64,000 bases of DNA from an uncultured Methanospirillum sp. (GTDB lineage Archaea; Halobacteriota; Methanomicrobia; Methanomicrobiales; Methanospirillaceae), in NCBI RefSeq assembly GCF_963668475.1, contig NZ_OY764544.1, forward strand, positions 868,001-932,000, read 5' to 3'. Below are positions 17,557 through 27,362 of this stretch, one piece after another. Each line of letters opens with the position of its first letter. Positions within the stretch are counted from its first letter, which is position 1. The position numbers and the translations under genes are program-made. The notes beneath the pieces are model-generated. The model ran no database searches, was not told where the DNA came from, and saw only the letters and a list, made by a program, of their open reading frames with translations.

Positions 17557-18444
17557 ATGGCAAATACTTCATCGCTTCTTACGAATCTGACAAATTTGAC
17601 TAGGATAACCCCGGAAGTAGCAAATCCTGTTCATCTCGCCCAGATTTTAACCGATCCGTTCTGGATGATCTCAAGTATTTTGGTGCTTATTTTTGCGTAT
17701 ATTGTCGTTATGGGGATGGACTTCCTACTTCGAATTCTATCAGAGCAACTCGGAACAAAGCGGCATATCCTCTCAATGGTCATCCCGATTCTGAAAATTT
17801 TTGTTTATCTCTTCGCTGTATACCTCATTGTATCCCCACTTATCACTCTTGGAATCGCAGAGTTGACGGTTTTTTCAGGACTTATCGGTGCAGGTCTCGG
17901 GTTTGGACTGAAGGATCTTGTAGCAGATATGGTGGCCGGATTTATCATCATTCTTGAAAAACCATACCAAATCGGCGATAAAATTACCATTGATGATTAT
18001 TACGGAGAAGTTATTGATATCGGGATCATTCAAACTATTATCGTTACTCCCGGAGATAGCCGTGTTGCAATTCCAAACTATGCAATCATGAGTAAGGCAG
18101 TCTCTAGTGCAAATGCGGGCTCTGCCGAGATGATGGTGATCACGGACCTCTTTTTATCTTATGATGCCAATGTCGATGATGCAATAAGGTTACTCACTGA
18201 AGCAGTAATAACCTCCAGGTATGTTTACATATCAGAAACACGGCCATATGTTATTCTTGTTGAGAATCATCCCATATATCGAAAAATTCTGGTAAAAGCA
18301 TACGTGAATGATCTCAGGCATGAATTTAAATTCAAATCAGATATTACCAGGCATGCATGGGATGCATTCCAGAAAGCCGGGATTCATCCACCAGATATTG
18401 CTCATACAGGATATCCCATTCCAATATCTATGATAGATACATAA
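17557..18444 (+). CDS. mscS: MscS-family mechanosensitive channel
   Basis: About 295 residues. Three N-terminal hydrophobic segments are followed by the pore helix TVFSGLIGAGLGFGLKDLVA, the MscS signature with its Gly/Ala-rich packing, then the beta domain EKPYQIGDKITIDDYYGEVIDIGI and the alpha-beta C-terminal vestibule. The family releases solutes on hypo-osmotic shock. The ATG at 17557 follows the previous stop by two bases; a GTG at 17548 would overlap it. In a cluster with kup, this supplies the release side of osmotic balance. Confidence 0.92.
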   Translation: MANTSSLLTNLTNLTRITPEVANPVHLAQILTDPFWMISSILVLIFAYIVVMGMDFLLRILSEQLGTKRHILSMVIPILKIFVYLFAVYLIVSPLITLGIAELTVFSGLIGAGLGFGLKDLVADMVAGFIIILEKPYQIGDKITIDDYYGEVIDIGIIQTIIVTPGDSRVAIPNYAIMSKAVSSANAGSAEMMVITDLFLSYDANVDDAIRLLTEAVITSRYVYISETRPYVILVENHPIYRKILVKAYVNDLRHEFKFKSDITRHAWDAFQKAGIHPPDIAHTGYPIPISMIDT

Positions 18445-18489
18445 GATCTGATTCAGATTGAATCCATCAAAAATGGAAAAATTATAGGA

Positions 18490-19326
18490 TTATGTAGATA
18501 GTGGTTTGTACCAGATATTCATACTCTCAATCTTACCACAGATATTTGTATTCTGCACCAGGGTTCCACCATATGAATACTCCGCTCCTGCAAATAGCAG
18601 ATTCACCGGTGCAGATTCGGCTCTGCAGATAGTATATGATGTTTTTATCCGACTCTCTATCATCTGGTTCTCCATGTAGTTGAGGATCGCTTTTGACAGT
18701 CCATAGCCACGGTTCCTTGGATCAACCACGAGATCACTCATTTCAACAGCTGATGCATACGAATCAACTTCACATGACCCAAGAGCAACAATATTCCCGT
18801 CGAGTTCTCCGACATAGAATGAAATCCCGTGATTCATACTTTCGAGTAAGTAACCGGGATCATGGATCGGAAACGGATATGTTGAAAAATTGTGGTGATA
18901 GAGAGCAGCCATCAGATGAACATCAGAAGGGTTTGCCGGTCTTACGAGCATCTGTTCAGAGACACAGGTCGTTCTATGAATTTTTTCTTTACAAACCTGA
19001 AGGATTGTGTGTATGGTATCAGAAGCTGCATCCAGACTTCGGCCTGGATCATAAAAGCGTGAGATGAATAGAGCATCGTCTTCATCTGGATAGAAATTTG
19101 GAATACACGCCTCCTGAGTTCCATGGCAACATGTGAATAGTTTTTCACACGATTTAGGGATTTTAAGGACTAATTTTGTGTATCCATATGTGGTTCGCAG
19201 CCCGATGATGTGTTTGATCAATAGTTCAGTATCATCAGGATGATATTTCATGAGATATATCCGGTTATTCAGATATCCATGGTGGAGACAACTTTTTCCG
19301 ATTGGGTAAATTGCATCATTCTCCAT
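18490..19326 (-). CDS. ablB: beta-lysine N6-acetyltransferase
   Basis: 278 residues, GNAT fold in the C-terminal half: [20 protein letters not shown], then [21 protein letters not shown], the acetyl-CoA-binding R/Q-x-x-G-x-G/A motif (RNRGYG). It acetylates beta-lysine to N-epsilon-acetyl-beta-lysine, a compatible solute of methanogens. The N-terminal half (residues 1-130, with [16 protein letters not shown]) matches the usual AblB layout. The gene overlaps the end of ablA by 11 bases, the normal ablAB order, which makes the assignment secure. Expression would be expected to rise with salt. Confidence 0.93.
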   Translation of the reverse strand: MENDAIYPIGKSCLHHGYLNNRIYLMKYHPDDTELLIKHIIGLRTTYGYTKLVLKIPKSCEKLFTCCHGTQEACIPNFYPDEDDALFISRFYDPGRSLDAASDTIHTILQVCKEKIHRTTCVSEQMLVRPANPSDVHLMAALYHHNFSTYPFPIHDPGYLLESMNHGISFYVGELDGNIVALGSCEVDSYASAVEMSDLVVDPRNRGYGLSKAILNYMENQMIESRIKTSYTICRAESAPVNLLFAGAEYSYGGTLVQNTNICGKIESMNIWYKPLST

Positions 19327-20629
19327 CCTGCCTCCTCGCTACCCGCTCTGAATCTGCAGGGAGAATAGTTATCTCACTCTCATAATCTGAAAGTAACGCC
19401 TCAATTCCGTGTGCTCTTCTCATAAGATATCCACTGTCTCCTGAATGCTGAAGATTACATTGCCCACACTGGAGATCGCAGGCTGGTCGCTCGTATTGAT
19501 CAGGTTCCTGATACGTTGAAAACATCCCCTCGTAATTGCGAAGAACTACTTTATTTGATGACCAGGATACGAGATAATGCGGCATAACCGGAATTTTTCC
19601 TCCTCCTCCCGGTGCATCGATCACGTATGTCGGAACAGCGAGACCGGATGTATGTCCGATAAGGCTCTCAATAATTTCGGTACCTTTTCCTACCGGTGTT
19701 CTAAAATGAGCGAGTCCTTCAGCAAGATCACATTGGAAGAGGTAATATGGCCTGACCCGGTTTTTCACCAGTTCGTGAACGAGTTTTCGCATGATGTTTG
19801 GACAGTCATTTACACCTGCTAATAATACTGACTGATTTCCAAGAGGGATTCCTCCATTGGCTAGTTTTGAAAGAGCCTCACATGATGCATCGGTAAATTC
19901 ATGCGGATGATTAAAATGTGTGTTGAGCCAGAGTGGATGATGTTTTTTAAGAACAGTTACCAGTTCATCTGTTATCCGGTATGGAAGGACTACGGGGACC
20001 CGGGTTCCGATTCTGATGATCTCAATATGTGGAATCCTGCGTAATCTGCTTAAGATCATATCCAATTGAGAATCAGATGACATCAGCGGATCTCCACCAG
20101 AGAGGAGAACGTCACGGATCTCCGGATGGGTTTCGATGTATTCAAAAGCCTTATCAAAGTCATCTTTTGAAGGCATTGATGAAATTTTTCCAACCTTCCT
20201 TTTCCGTGTGCAATGACGGCAGTACATGGCACAGGAGTTACTGATGAGGAAAAGAATCCGATCCGGATATCGGTGAGTAATCAGTGAGCATGGGCTGTCT
20301 ATCTCTTCACTTAGAGGGTCATGCAGATCATAATTTTCTATGATCAACTCTCCGGCAGAGGGGACAGCCTGTTTGAAGATGGGATCATGAAACGGATCAG
20401 CATTGTCAATCAATGCAAGATAGTATGGAGTTATCGACATAGGGAAGATATCGATGGTCTTCTGAATCTCTTCCCTCTCTTTTTCTGATAATGAGATCTC
20501 AAGCATCCGTTCAAGGGTTTTCACATCAGTAATACTGTGCCGGACCTGCCATTGCCAGTTATTCCACTGAGACTGATGATCTGAATCTGAAGCCGGTCCG
20601 TTGAGGGTATGGAACTTTTCGGATACCAT
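19316..20629 (-). CDS. ablA: lysine 2,3-aminomutase
   Basis: 437 residues, radical SAM/PLP enzyme converting L-lysine to beta-lysine. [15 protein letters not shown] carries the CxxxCxxC cluster motif. Both lysine-binding aspartates known from clostridial aminomutase are present: [18 protein letters not shown] and [15 protein letters not shown], the latter also holding the PLP-binding lysine. The C-terminus has a CDLQCGQC zinc-like motif. With ablB it makes the osmolyte N-epsilon-acetyl-beta-lysine. The ATG at 20629 has no clear ribosome site and may be leaderless or weakly initiated. Confidence 0.95.
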   Translation of the reverse strand: MVSEKFHTLNGPASDSDHQSQWNNWQWQVRHSITDVKTLERMLEISLSEKEREEIQKTIDIFPMSITPYYLALIDNADPFHDPIFKQAVPSAGELIIENYDLHDPLSEEIDSPCSLITHRYPDRILFLISNSCAMYCRHCTRKRKVGKISSMPSKDDFDKAFEYIETHPEIRDVLLSGGDPLMSSDSQLDMILSRLRRIPHIEIIRIGTRVPVVLPYRITDELVTVLKKHHPLWLNTHFNHPHEFTDASCEALSKLANGGIPLGNQSVLLAGVNDCPNIMRKLVHELVKNRVRPYYLFQCDLAEGLAHFRTPVGKGTEIIESLIGHTSGLAVPTYVIDAPGGGGKIPVMPHYLVSWSSNKVVLRNYEGMFSTYQEPDQYERPACDLQCGQCNLQHSGDSGYLMRRAHGIEALLSDYESEITILPADSERVARRQDGE

Positions 20630-20951
20630 TGTTGAATAAAAATCGATCTGGTCTATTGGCAGTACAACGTGCCATAAATCCGGATCTATTATTCATGGAC
20701 ATCAAACGATGGACCTATGGCGGTTATCCGTATCATTTTAATTATTTAATAGTTTGCCGGTATGAATACTATTAGTGATTAGCCATTAAGATGATAGAGA
20801 TATGCCACCGTGAATCAATACCCGACTGAAGTACAGTAATCTCCCCATTAAAACCGGAAGGATTCGAATGAGAGAATTTCAACGAATTCACATTATCAGA
20901 TCATAATTGAGAAACCGTCATCAGAATAAGTTCCGGTTTATTCCAGTTATG
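20630..20951 (-). promoter_or_regulatory. upstream region of ablAB
   Basis: 322 AT-rich bases. TAATAGT (20747-20753) and ACTATTA (20768-20774) form a perfect inverted repeat with a 14-base spacer, beside a TATA-like TTAAATAATTAAAAT on the minus strand (about 20736-20750). A salt-responsive regulator could bind here; that is inference. No gene is seen in the interval. Confidence 0.35.
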
Positions 20952-21812
20952 CTATGATGAAAATGGAGGTACACTCGCATTATGGTACGAAACAAGAGTC
21001 AGATGCTGATACAGGTTCTTTTCACTGGCATCATTTTTAAAGATCTTTATTACCTGGGGGATATGGAGGCCCTGAATGTCACAATACATCCCATATAATA
21101 CGATGAACTTTGTACACGAGTGGTGTTTATCGCAAAAAACCAGATTACATTCAGATCTCATCTCTTCGATAAGGCCTGATTCATTGAATTTTACAATAAA
21201 CTCAAGCGGAATGAGAGAATCTGATACCGTAAAACGTGCTGTTCTTTCATCAACATGCTCCCAGTTCAGGTATAAGGATGGATGCAAAATCCAGGGAAAC
21301 CAAACAGACTGGAAAAAATACTTGATAAGTCCCATCTGTCTGATACAGGATCCAGACTCTCTACGCATGGGAAGTACTGAAAAGAATCTCTCTTCAATAT
21401 ACCCATCATTCACCGACTGGTGAAAAATTATAGTTTTTAAGATATGAGGCCACGTTGTAGGCCTGAATAATTCCATAAAGCACGGCCGGTTAATGGAATA
21501 ATATATGTCTCCGCAGACGGGTATCGCTGGAGAACCCGGTTTCGGCTGCCAGAATCCTGATACCTGAACCTCCAAACAGGGAAGGCATTTTATCATATCA
21601 AAACGACTCTGATGAAAATAACGTTCCAGAGGAGCAGGCAGATCCAGAATCTGTACACTTTTTAACTCAATGCCGGGAAGGGTTTTTAGTGCACAGAGCA
21701 TTTTCTGTTGTTCTCTCTGCTGCATCATCTGAAGAAACGAATAGAGACAAAAAACTACTGCTCCTATGAAAAATATCGCAAATACCAGATCAAGCAATAG
21801 ATAACCAGTCAT
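20952..21812 (-). CDS. DUF6544/DUF6920-like membrane-anchored protein
   Basis: 286 residues. One N-terminal helix (LLLDLVFAIFFIGAVVFCLYSF) anchors a soluble domain. The domain fits the conserved pattern of the DUF6544 (DUF6920) family as I recall it: LPAPLERYFHQS near residue 60, GFWQPKPGSPAIP, then IKYFFQSVWFPWILHP, LNWEHVDERTARFTV and FIVKFNESGLIEEM. These are the R-Y-L/F, W-F-P and D-x-x-T-A-x-x landmarks. Function is unknown. Cysteines are frequent (8). It is monocistronic, with 400 bases upstream and the ablAB promoter region downstream. Confidence 0.68.
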   Translation of the reverse strand: MTGYLLLDLVFAIFFIGAVVFCLYSFLQMMQQREQQKMLCALKTLPGIELKSVQILDLPAPLERYFHQSRFDMIKCLPCLEVQVSGFWQPKPGSPAIPVCGDIYYSINRPCFMELFRPTTWPHILKTIIFHQSVNDGYIEERFFSVLPMRRESGSCIRQMGLIKYFFQSVWFPWILHPSLYLNWEHVDERTARFTVSDSLIPLEFIVKFNESGLIEEMRSECNLVFCDKHHSCTKFIVLYGMYCDIQGLHIPQVIKIFKNDASEKNLYQHLTLVSYHNASVPPFSS

Positions 21813-22214
21813 CAGAACATCTCCGAGTGAAAAGGAATATCGATCTCACCATTGATTACGTAACACCCACACCTGAAACTAACAGGATAAGGCAGATTGA
21901 ATCAAACAGAGGGTAGAAGGTTCAGAGAGATCGGCCTTCTTCTGGATCTACCCCGGTTCTTATGTACTTCGATGGAGTATGGATCGGTTGAGTGTCTTCA
22001 TCTAACCCTCCATCGAGTGTTCAGGTGTTTCATGCCACATTTAATTAATAAATCGCATGTGACCATACCTTCTTTCACGTAATAGTATAAATTTATTTCA
22101 TTATTTGATTATCATATATATCAGATTATCAGATAATATCTGGATCATATGTAGTATGGATCAACCCATGAGTAGTTTAATTAAAGATCGATGAGCAGTG
22201 CCGGTACGAGAGTT
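21813..22214. other. intergenic region upstream of the DUF6544-like gene
   Basis: 402 bases, AT-rich on the right. TCGATGGAG (about 21968-21976) and CTCCATCGA (about 22009-22017) are 9-base inverted copies about 33 bases apart, which could form a stem. A TATA-like ATAGTATAAATTTAT lies near 22083. No gene is seen. Confidence 0.35.
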
Positions 22215-22817
22215 CTATTTTCTCTTGGCAAATAGAGAAAATGGCCGTTTAAAATAAGAAAGCGGGTAATTCATCGGCTCACTGGGAAAGATTCCTTCAG
22301 ATGCACTCCTGACATCCTCGATGGTGAAGAATGCGTTAGGATTGAATTCACGGATTAAACCGATTAGTTGTGATATTTTTGTTCGTTTTACCACCATAAA
22401 GATGAGAGTGACCTCACCACGTGCACCATGAGCTGCAATATTGGTGACCCCATAACCATGCTGACGAATTTTTAAAATAAAATCTTCGGCAGGTTTTGCA
22501 GTAATCAATCGGATAATACAGAGTCCGAGTTTCATCCTTTCTTCAAGTACCATCCCAATGTATGTGCCGGTGGCAAAACCTCCCCCATATGCGATATAAC
22601 AGACTGGATTGGTAATGTTATTCATGACCTGACCGATTGCCAGGAGCCAGATTATCACTTCAAAGAAACCAAAAAATGGGGCAATATTTTTAAAACCGCG
22701 TGAGATAAAGATGTATTTTACCGTACCGATTGAGACATCGCATATCCTGGCACAAAATATCATGAAAGGGACTATTACGAATGTAAAGATATCTGGTGAT
22801 AAAAGAGCATCATTCAT
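22215..22817 (-). CDS. UPF0316 (DUF5698-DUF2179) membrane protein
   Basis: 200 residues. Three N-terminal membrane helices with ARICDVSIGTVKYIFISRG form the DUF5698 part, which is the UPF0316 signature, and GGGFATGTYIGMVLEERMKLG leads into a soluble DUF2179 domain (RQHGYGVTNIAAHGARGEVT, then VVKRTKISQLIGLIREFNPN). Bacterial relatives such as YebE are of unknown function; the DUF2179 domain resembles ligand-binding regulatory folds. The full length matches the family. The start at 22817 is the only good ATG. Confidence 0.88.
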   Translation of the reverse strand: MNDALLSPDIFTFVIVPFMIFCARICDVSIGTVKYIFISRGFKNIAPFFGFFEVIIWLLAIGQVMNNITNPVCYIAYGGGFATGTYIGMVLEERMKLGLCIIRLITAKPAEDFILKIRQHGYGVTNIAAHGARGEVTLIFMVVKRTKISQLIGLIREFNPNAFFTIEDVRSASEGIFPSEPMNYPLSYFKRPFSLFAKRK

Positions 22818-22941
22818 GTTTTATCCCCCTTGTGCATAGGAACGATCTTTAAGGATATTAATTATTATGGAGGTCTGTTTTCACATCTGACACTAGGCAG
22901 GTCTTTTTGTGAAATAAAGAATTTTCGTATTGGCCATAAGG

Positions 22942-23325
22942 GAGTATGTATAAGAGAACTATCGTCTCATTCTTCGGGCTGGATGACAGAACCTGGTAAC
23001 CCCATGCAAACCCTTGGAGTGTAATTTCCCGCAATACTGCTCATCCTCTCCAGATCCTGGCGTTCTGGAGTCGGGTAAAGTTCGGGTGGTGTGCTCTTAT
23101 TCCGGATGCTCTAGCTTAGGTCTGGACCTGGCTGAACCCCCGGCTTTTATTCTGAGCCTGATTCGTTTGATCACTGGAGTTCAAAGGCGGTGTTTGGGGA
23201 GCGGCTATTGCTTAACCGGGATGAGGTTCCTGTTCCACCTCATCATCGCCGGGTACCTATATCCTTTCAGTTGTCCACAGGATTTGATGCCCTTGTTATA
23301 CTGCGCCGGAACTAAAACCAAACAT
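22942..23325 (+). pseudogene. decayed copy of the DUF6653 membrane protein gene
   Basis: This stretch is a clear diverged copy of the intact gene at 27363-27860; for example GGAGTTCAAAGGCGGTGTTT occurs in both, and most of 23010-23260 aligns base by base. It lacks the start and has an in-frame stop where the intact gene reads D-R-T-W-K-R-H-A-N-P (TGG then TAA), plus later frame shifts. The similarity fades near 23325. Both copies read in the plus direction and flank the P-type ATPase gene. It is a pseudogene by every sign. Confidence 0.8.
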
Positions 23326-23400
23326 TACCTCTTTTTTCAGATATCCCTGATTATCAGAATATTTGACAACATTCAAAAAATCGAACGTTTTTGAAAAAAG

Positions 23401-26139
23401 TTACTGATTGCTTAATATGTTTGGTTCTGGTTTTTCAAATGCAATAGGCCATATCACTTTGAACAATTCCATTCCGAGAATTACCAGACATGCGAATGCC
23501 AACAGCATGATCCAATCAGATAATCCTACCGGCTGAAGACCAAGTACTTGTTGTAGAATCGGTGTGTGCATGGCTATCTGGTGAATGAACTGAGCACCGA
23601 TCACTGAGAAGACTAAGAACAGATTCCGTTTAAGTGGCATTTTAAAAACTGAAACAAACTCTGAGCGGCAATTAAAAACATGAACATTTTCAAGTAACAC
23701 AAACAGGAGCAGTGCTAAATTCCGGGCAGTTGATTCGTCATATCCCTGATCAATCAGATATCTCCATGAGAAAAATCCAATTAATCCCATGATTATCGAT
23801 GAGACGAGAACTTCTCCGATCATGAGTCTGTTGAAAATACCCTGATCAGGCGGCCTGGGAGGTCTGGTCATTGCACCAGGTTCACCCGGTTCAAACGCCA
23901 GGCCGATATGTTGAATGCCATTTGTTACAAGGTTTAACCAAAGAAGTTGAACTGCCAGAAATGGAATCGGCAGGTGTGAAATGAGTGCCAGGGTAAAGAA
24001 GATGACTTCGGCAGCTCCTGTTGATACGAGAAGATACGTTACTTTTCGAATATTATCATATGCATACCTGCCTTCTTCAATTCCTGCAACTATTGAAGAG
24101 AATCGATCATCTGTGATGATCATGGCTGCATTATCCTTGGCAATGTCGGTTCCTGATCCCATGGCAACACCGATATGAGCTCGCCGAAGAGCAGGAGCGT
24201 CATTGACACCGTCACCAGTTACTGCAACATAATTTCCGACTTTAATCAATGCATCAACGATTGCATGTTTCTGAAGAGGGGTAACTCTAGCAAAAACTCT
24301 GGATCCTTTTACCCGTTCATAAAATTCGGGAACTTCGAATGATCCAATATCGTCAATATCTACACCGGTCAGAACCTGTGATGAGTCAGTTGCGATGTTT
24401 AATCTCTTTGATATACTGAGGGCTGTTATCGGGTGATCTCCTGTTACCATCACCACAACAACCCCTGCTTTCTGACATTCTTTCACTGCTTCCTGTGCAT
24501 CAGGGCGAATGGGATCGATAAAGCCAACAAGGCCAAGGAGCACTAATGGAGGAAGAGCGTTCGGCATCAATTCATACGGTATCTCTCTATTCTGTGCTTC
24601 AGCTACGGCAAGTACCCGGTATCCCTCTTCTGCCAGATCTTCGATGGAATTTTTTAGAGATATATGATCAACGGGGAGATCCCCATCCTTTGTTCTCATC
24701 GTGGTGCATGAAGGCAGAACCGCTTCAGCAGCTCCTTTTACTCCAAATCGATACCCATCGGCATAAAAGAACCCTGCAGCTGAGTATCTCCGTTCTGCTT
24801 CAAAAGGAACGAAGAGAGGACGATCGACCGATTGAATGATCTCGGTGGTGTCAAACCCTGCTTTTCTGGCCAATGCAAGAAAGGCCACGTCGATAGGATC
24901 GCCTGTATACTCCCATGTTCCATTGATATGAGTGAGTCTGGCTTCACTACAGAGGGTTGCAACAAGACAGATCTGTTGAACCTGATCTCTTACCTTCTCT
25001 GAGAGATCATACCCATCAGATGTTGTTATTCTGCCCTCTCCGGTATATCCGGTTCCTGTTATCGCAAGATCTTCTCCACCAGGAAGGGTGAGTACATGGG
25101 CAGTCTGTTCATTCATGGTCAGCGTCCCGGTCTTATCACTAGCAATAAGTGTACAGGATCCAAGACTCTCAACAGCGGTCATTTTCCTGATGATCACATT
25201 CCGTTGTGACATCCGGTGGGTTGCAATCGATAACACCACTGTTAATGCAACTGGAAGACCTTCTGGAATCGCTGATACTGCCAACGCGACTACAAAAAAG
25301 AAGACATCAAAGATCTCCATACCCTGTATGATGGCGATGAATCCCAGGATAAAAGAAAAGACAAGAACTATCAGTGCAATGTGTCGTGAGAATTTTTCCA
25401 TTCGTACAATCAGTGGAGGTTTGTTTGTCTCCGACTCTGCGACTACGGTTGCGATCTTTCCAACTTCAGTACATAACCCGGTTGATGTAACATAACCGTA
25501 TGCAATGCCTCTGACTACCGTAGTTCCGGCAAAGGCCATGTTAACCTGATCGCTAACCGGAGTCTCTTCTGGCAGAATTTTCGTGGTTTTGGACACCGGA
25601 ACCGATTCGCCGGTGAGAATTGACTCATCAATGGTACAGTCAATAACCTTTGTAAGTCTGATATCTGCAGGAACACGAGAGCCTGAATCAAGGGTTACCC
25701 GGTCTCCTGGAACGATCTCTTCAGCAGGTATCTGTACTTCTCTGCCATCCCGGTAGACTGTTGCTGTGATCTGAAAGATTTTTTGTAGCGCTTTGGCACT
25801 CTGTTCTGCTTTCCATTCCTGTACTGTGCCAATAATTGCATTGATAAGAACTACAAGACCGATGAAGGCGGTATCGGTCATGTGGTTTAAGAACCATGAG
25901 ACAAGTGCTGCAACCAAGAGGACATAAATGAGTGGGCTTTTAAACTGAGCAATAAAGATCGAGAGGATCGAGACAGATCTCCCCTCTGGAAGAACATTCT
26001 TTCCAAATTCTGCAGTTCTTATTGTTGCCTCCTGATTTGTGAGACCCGGTGAAGTGACCTGTAATTTTTCGAGAACGTCAGATTCTGGTAAATTGTGCCA
26101 GTAAATTCCATCCTGGTTACTGCATTTCCCCGGGGTCAT
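23401..26139 (-). CDS. P2A-like P-type cation ATPase
   Basis: About 912 residues. It has the N-terminal cation-ATPase domain (IYWHNLPESDVLEKL), LTGESVPVSK in the actuator, SAIPEGLPVALTVVL in M4 (the PEGLP of Ca2+ pumps), the phosphorylation motif SDKTGTLTMNEQ, the hinge TGDGVNDAPALRRAHIGVAMG and six C-terminal membrane helices. The family exports Ca2+ or moves H+/Na+; PEGLP favours Ca2+-type. The frame is open to 26235, but the ATG at 26139 lies about 25 bases after a TATA-like AGTTATATC and directly before the conserved N-domain, so I chose it. Confidence 0.92.
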   Translation of the reverse strand: MTPGKCSNQDGIYWHNLPESDVLEKLQVTSPGLTNQEATIRTAEFGKNVLPEGRSVSILSIFIAQFKSPLIYVLLVAALVSWFLNHMTDTAFIGLVVLINAIIGTVQEWKAEQSAKALQKIFQITATVYRDGREVQIPAEEIVPGDRVTLDSGSRVPADIRLTKVIDCTIDESILTGESVPVSKTTKILPEETPVSDQVNMAFAGTTVVRGIAYGYVTSTGLCTEVGKIATVVAESETNKPPLIVRMEKFSRHIALIVLVFSFILGFIAIIQGMEIFDVFFFVVALAVSAIPEGLPVALTVVLSIATHRMSQRNVIIRKMTAVESLGSCTLIASDKTGTLTMNEQTAHVLTLPGGEDLAITGTGYTGEGRITTSDGYDLSEKVRDQVQQICLVATLCSEARLTHINGTWEYTGDPIDVAFLALARKAGFDTTEIIQSVDRPLFVPFEAERRYSAAGFFYADGYRFGVKGAAEAVLPSCTTMRTKDGDLPVDHISLKNSIEDLAEEGYRVLAVAEAQNREIPYELMPNALPPLVLLGLVGFIDPIRPDAQEAVKECQKAGVVVVMVTGDHPITALSISKRLNIATDSSQVLTGVDIDDIGSFEVPEFYERVKGSRVFARVTPLQKHAIVDALIKVGNYVAVTGDGVNDAPALRRAHIGVAMGSGTDIAKDNAAMIITDDRFSSIVAGIEEGRYAYDNIRKVTYLLVSTGAAEVIFFTLALISHLPIPFLAVQLLWLNLVTNGIQHIGLAFEPGEPGAMTRPPRPPDQGIFNRLMIGEVLVSSIIMGLIGFFSWRYLIDQGYDESTARNLALLLFVLLENVHVFNCRSEFVSVFKMPLKRNLFLVFSVIGAQFIHQIAMHTPILQQVLGLQPVGLSDWIMLLAFACLVILGMELFKVIWPIAFEKPEPNILSNQ

Positions 26140-26270
26140 ACCTGTAATAGTTCTACCAGATATAACTGATTTTTGAATTTGGAAGAATTGAAGATGTGAT
26201 GTAGATCTGGCAATCTGGTCCGAAGCCCATGACAAGAACCATCAGAATCAGTTGGGCGCAGTAATTATTC

Positions 26271-26384
26271 AAAGGATACAAAGAACTGGTTCTCTCAATC
26301 GTTGATCAGGTTGAAAATCTTGTTGAGAACGGACTTGTGGTAATACATGAAGTGAAGATGGGAATGAAGAAGTACCATTATTGA
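26271..26384 (+). pseudogene. remnant of a small gene, possibly DUF190 family C-terminus
   Basis: A frame of 37 codons without a start, reading KELVLSIVDQVENLVENGLV and then VIHEVKMGMKKYHY before a stop at 26382. The G-L-V-x-I-x-x-V pattern near the end resembles the C-terminus of DUF190 proteins (GLVTIEDV). DUF190 genes often accompany CrcB fluoride channels; none is seen here. It lies in a zone with other broken genes. Identification is tentative. Confidence 0.3.
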
Positions 26385-26449
26385 GTGTTCTGAACCAATG
26401 CAAGGAAAAAATAGGATACTCCGTATTTCACTCAAGCAGAATTGATAGA

Positions 26450-26785
26450 TTATCGAACAATCATAACCGGACAGGGAGCAGTCTGGGCGATCTTCTGACT
26501 CACACTCCCAAGCAGCACTCCTTTTATCGCCCCCAGCCCGCGACTACCTATGACAATCAGGTCTGCCATCTCTTTCTTTGCAATCGCAACGATCTCAACA
26601 GAGGGTTCCCCAATGGCGACCTTCAGATCATATGAGAGTCCAGCATGCAAGAGGGCATCAATGGTGCACCTTAACACAACTTTCACATTTTCTTCAAACA
26701 ATGTTTGGACATCAATTAAGGCGGGATTGGACGTATCTCTACTCTGGTTGCCGGTGTTTTTCTCCTGGTTCTGATCATCTGCCAT
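26450..26785 (-). CDS. universal stress protein, N-terminally truncated
   Basis: 111 residues with the C-terminal two-thirds of a UspA fold: LKVAIGEPSVEIVAIAKKEM, ADLIVIGSRGLGAIKGVLLG and SVSQKIAQTAPCPVMIVR, including the ATP-binding G-x-x-G-x-x-x-x-x-x-G-S pattern. The first strand and the D-G-S/T loop that open every Usp (about 35 residues) are missing and replaced by a polar leader (MADDQNQEKNTGNQS). It abuts the SulP pseudogene, head to head, so the truncation may come from the rearrangement that broke that gene. Probably a decaying gene; it could still be translated. Confidence 0.65.
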   Translation of the reverse strand: MADDQNQEKNTGNQSRDTSNPALIDVQTLFEENVKVVLRCTIDALLHAGLSYDLKVAIGEPSVEIVAIAKKEMADLIVIGSRGLGAIKGVLLGSVSQKIAQTAPCPVMIVR

Positions 26786-26797
26786 GGTAATATTGTG

Positions 26798-27290
26798 ATA
26801 CAGATCCCAAAGGCTGCCCTGGTCGAAGTCATGATCATGGTATCGATCAGTACATTAGAGTGGCATTCTATCAAAGAAATTCATTAAGTTCCGATGAGTG
26901 ATGCAGTTGTGATTGTTCTTACAATAGATGTTGTCGTGTACACTCATGACCTGGCAAAAGGGGTGATCACCGGAGTGATAATTAGTGCTCTGATCTTTGG
27001 CTGGAGAATTTCTTCAATATCAGAATTAAACAGGATTCGTCAAGACGAATCCTGTTTATATCATCAATGGTCAGTTTTTCTTCGAAACGATAAATTATTT
27101 CGTAGATCTTTTTGAATACGAGCAAGGCCCAAAGAAAACTTAGATAATCTTTTCTCAATATCACATCAGGGATCAGTCTACGGTATGAGAATTGCCCGGG
27201 TGATTGATCGGTTACAGACTCACGGGAATTGAGTGTATGTGATCGGGCTCAATGAAGAGAGTCAGACAACCCTTGATAATGGGCTCTCAT
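26798..27290 (+). pseudogene. SulP-family anion transporter, broken C-terminal part
   Basis: Fragments of one SulP gene can be read in order. IPKAALVEVMIMVSISTLEW, then a TAA where SulP proteins have Arg, then VPMSDAVVIVLTIDVVVYTH and GVITGVIISALIFGWRIS (last membrane helices). After a palindrome, a STAS domain follows in another frame: FFETINYFVDLFEYEQGP, RIARVIDRLQTHGN and VYVIGLNEESQTTLD. Stops and shifts separate each block, so the gene is dead; the N-terminal 60 percent is gone. Confidence 0.75.
27027..27058. repeat. perfect 15-base-arm palindrome inside SulP pseudogene
   Basis: AAACAGGATTCGTC (27028-27041) is followed by AA and its exact reverse complement (27044-27057); the flanking T and A extend each arm to 15. 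It replaces the linker between the transporter and STAS parts of the SulP remnant. It may be a small insertion relic or a transcription stop. Confidence 0.7.
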
Positions 27291-27362
27291 AGAAACCCAG
27301 ATTATATCACAATACAAGCAACTATTTTTCGTTGTATGTTCATGTTCTCAATCAGGACAGAT

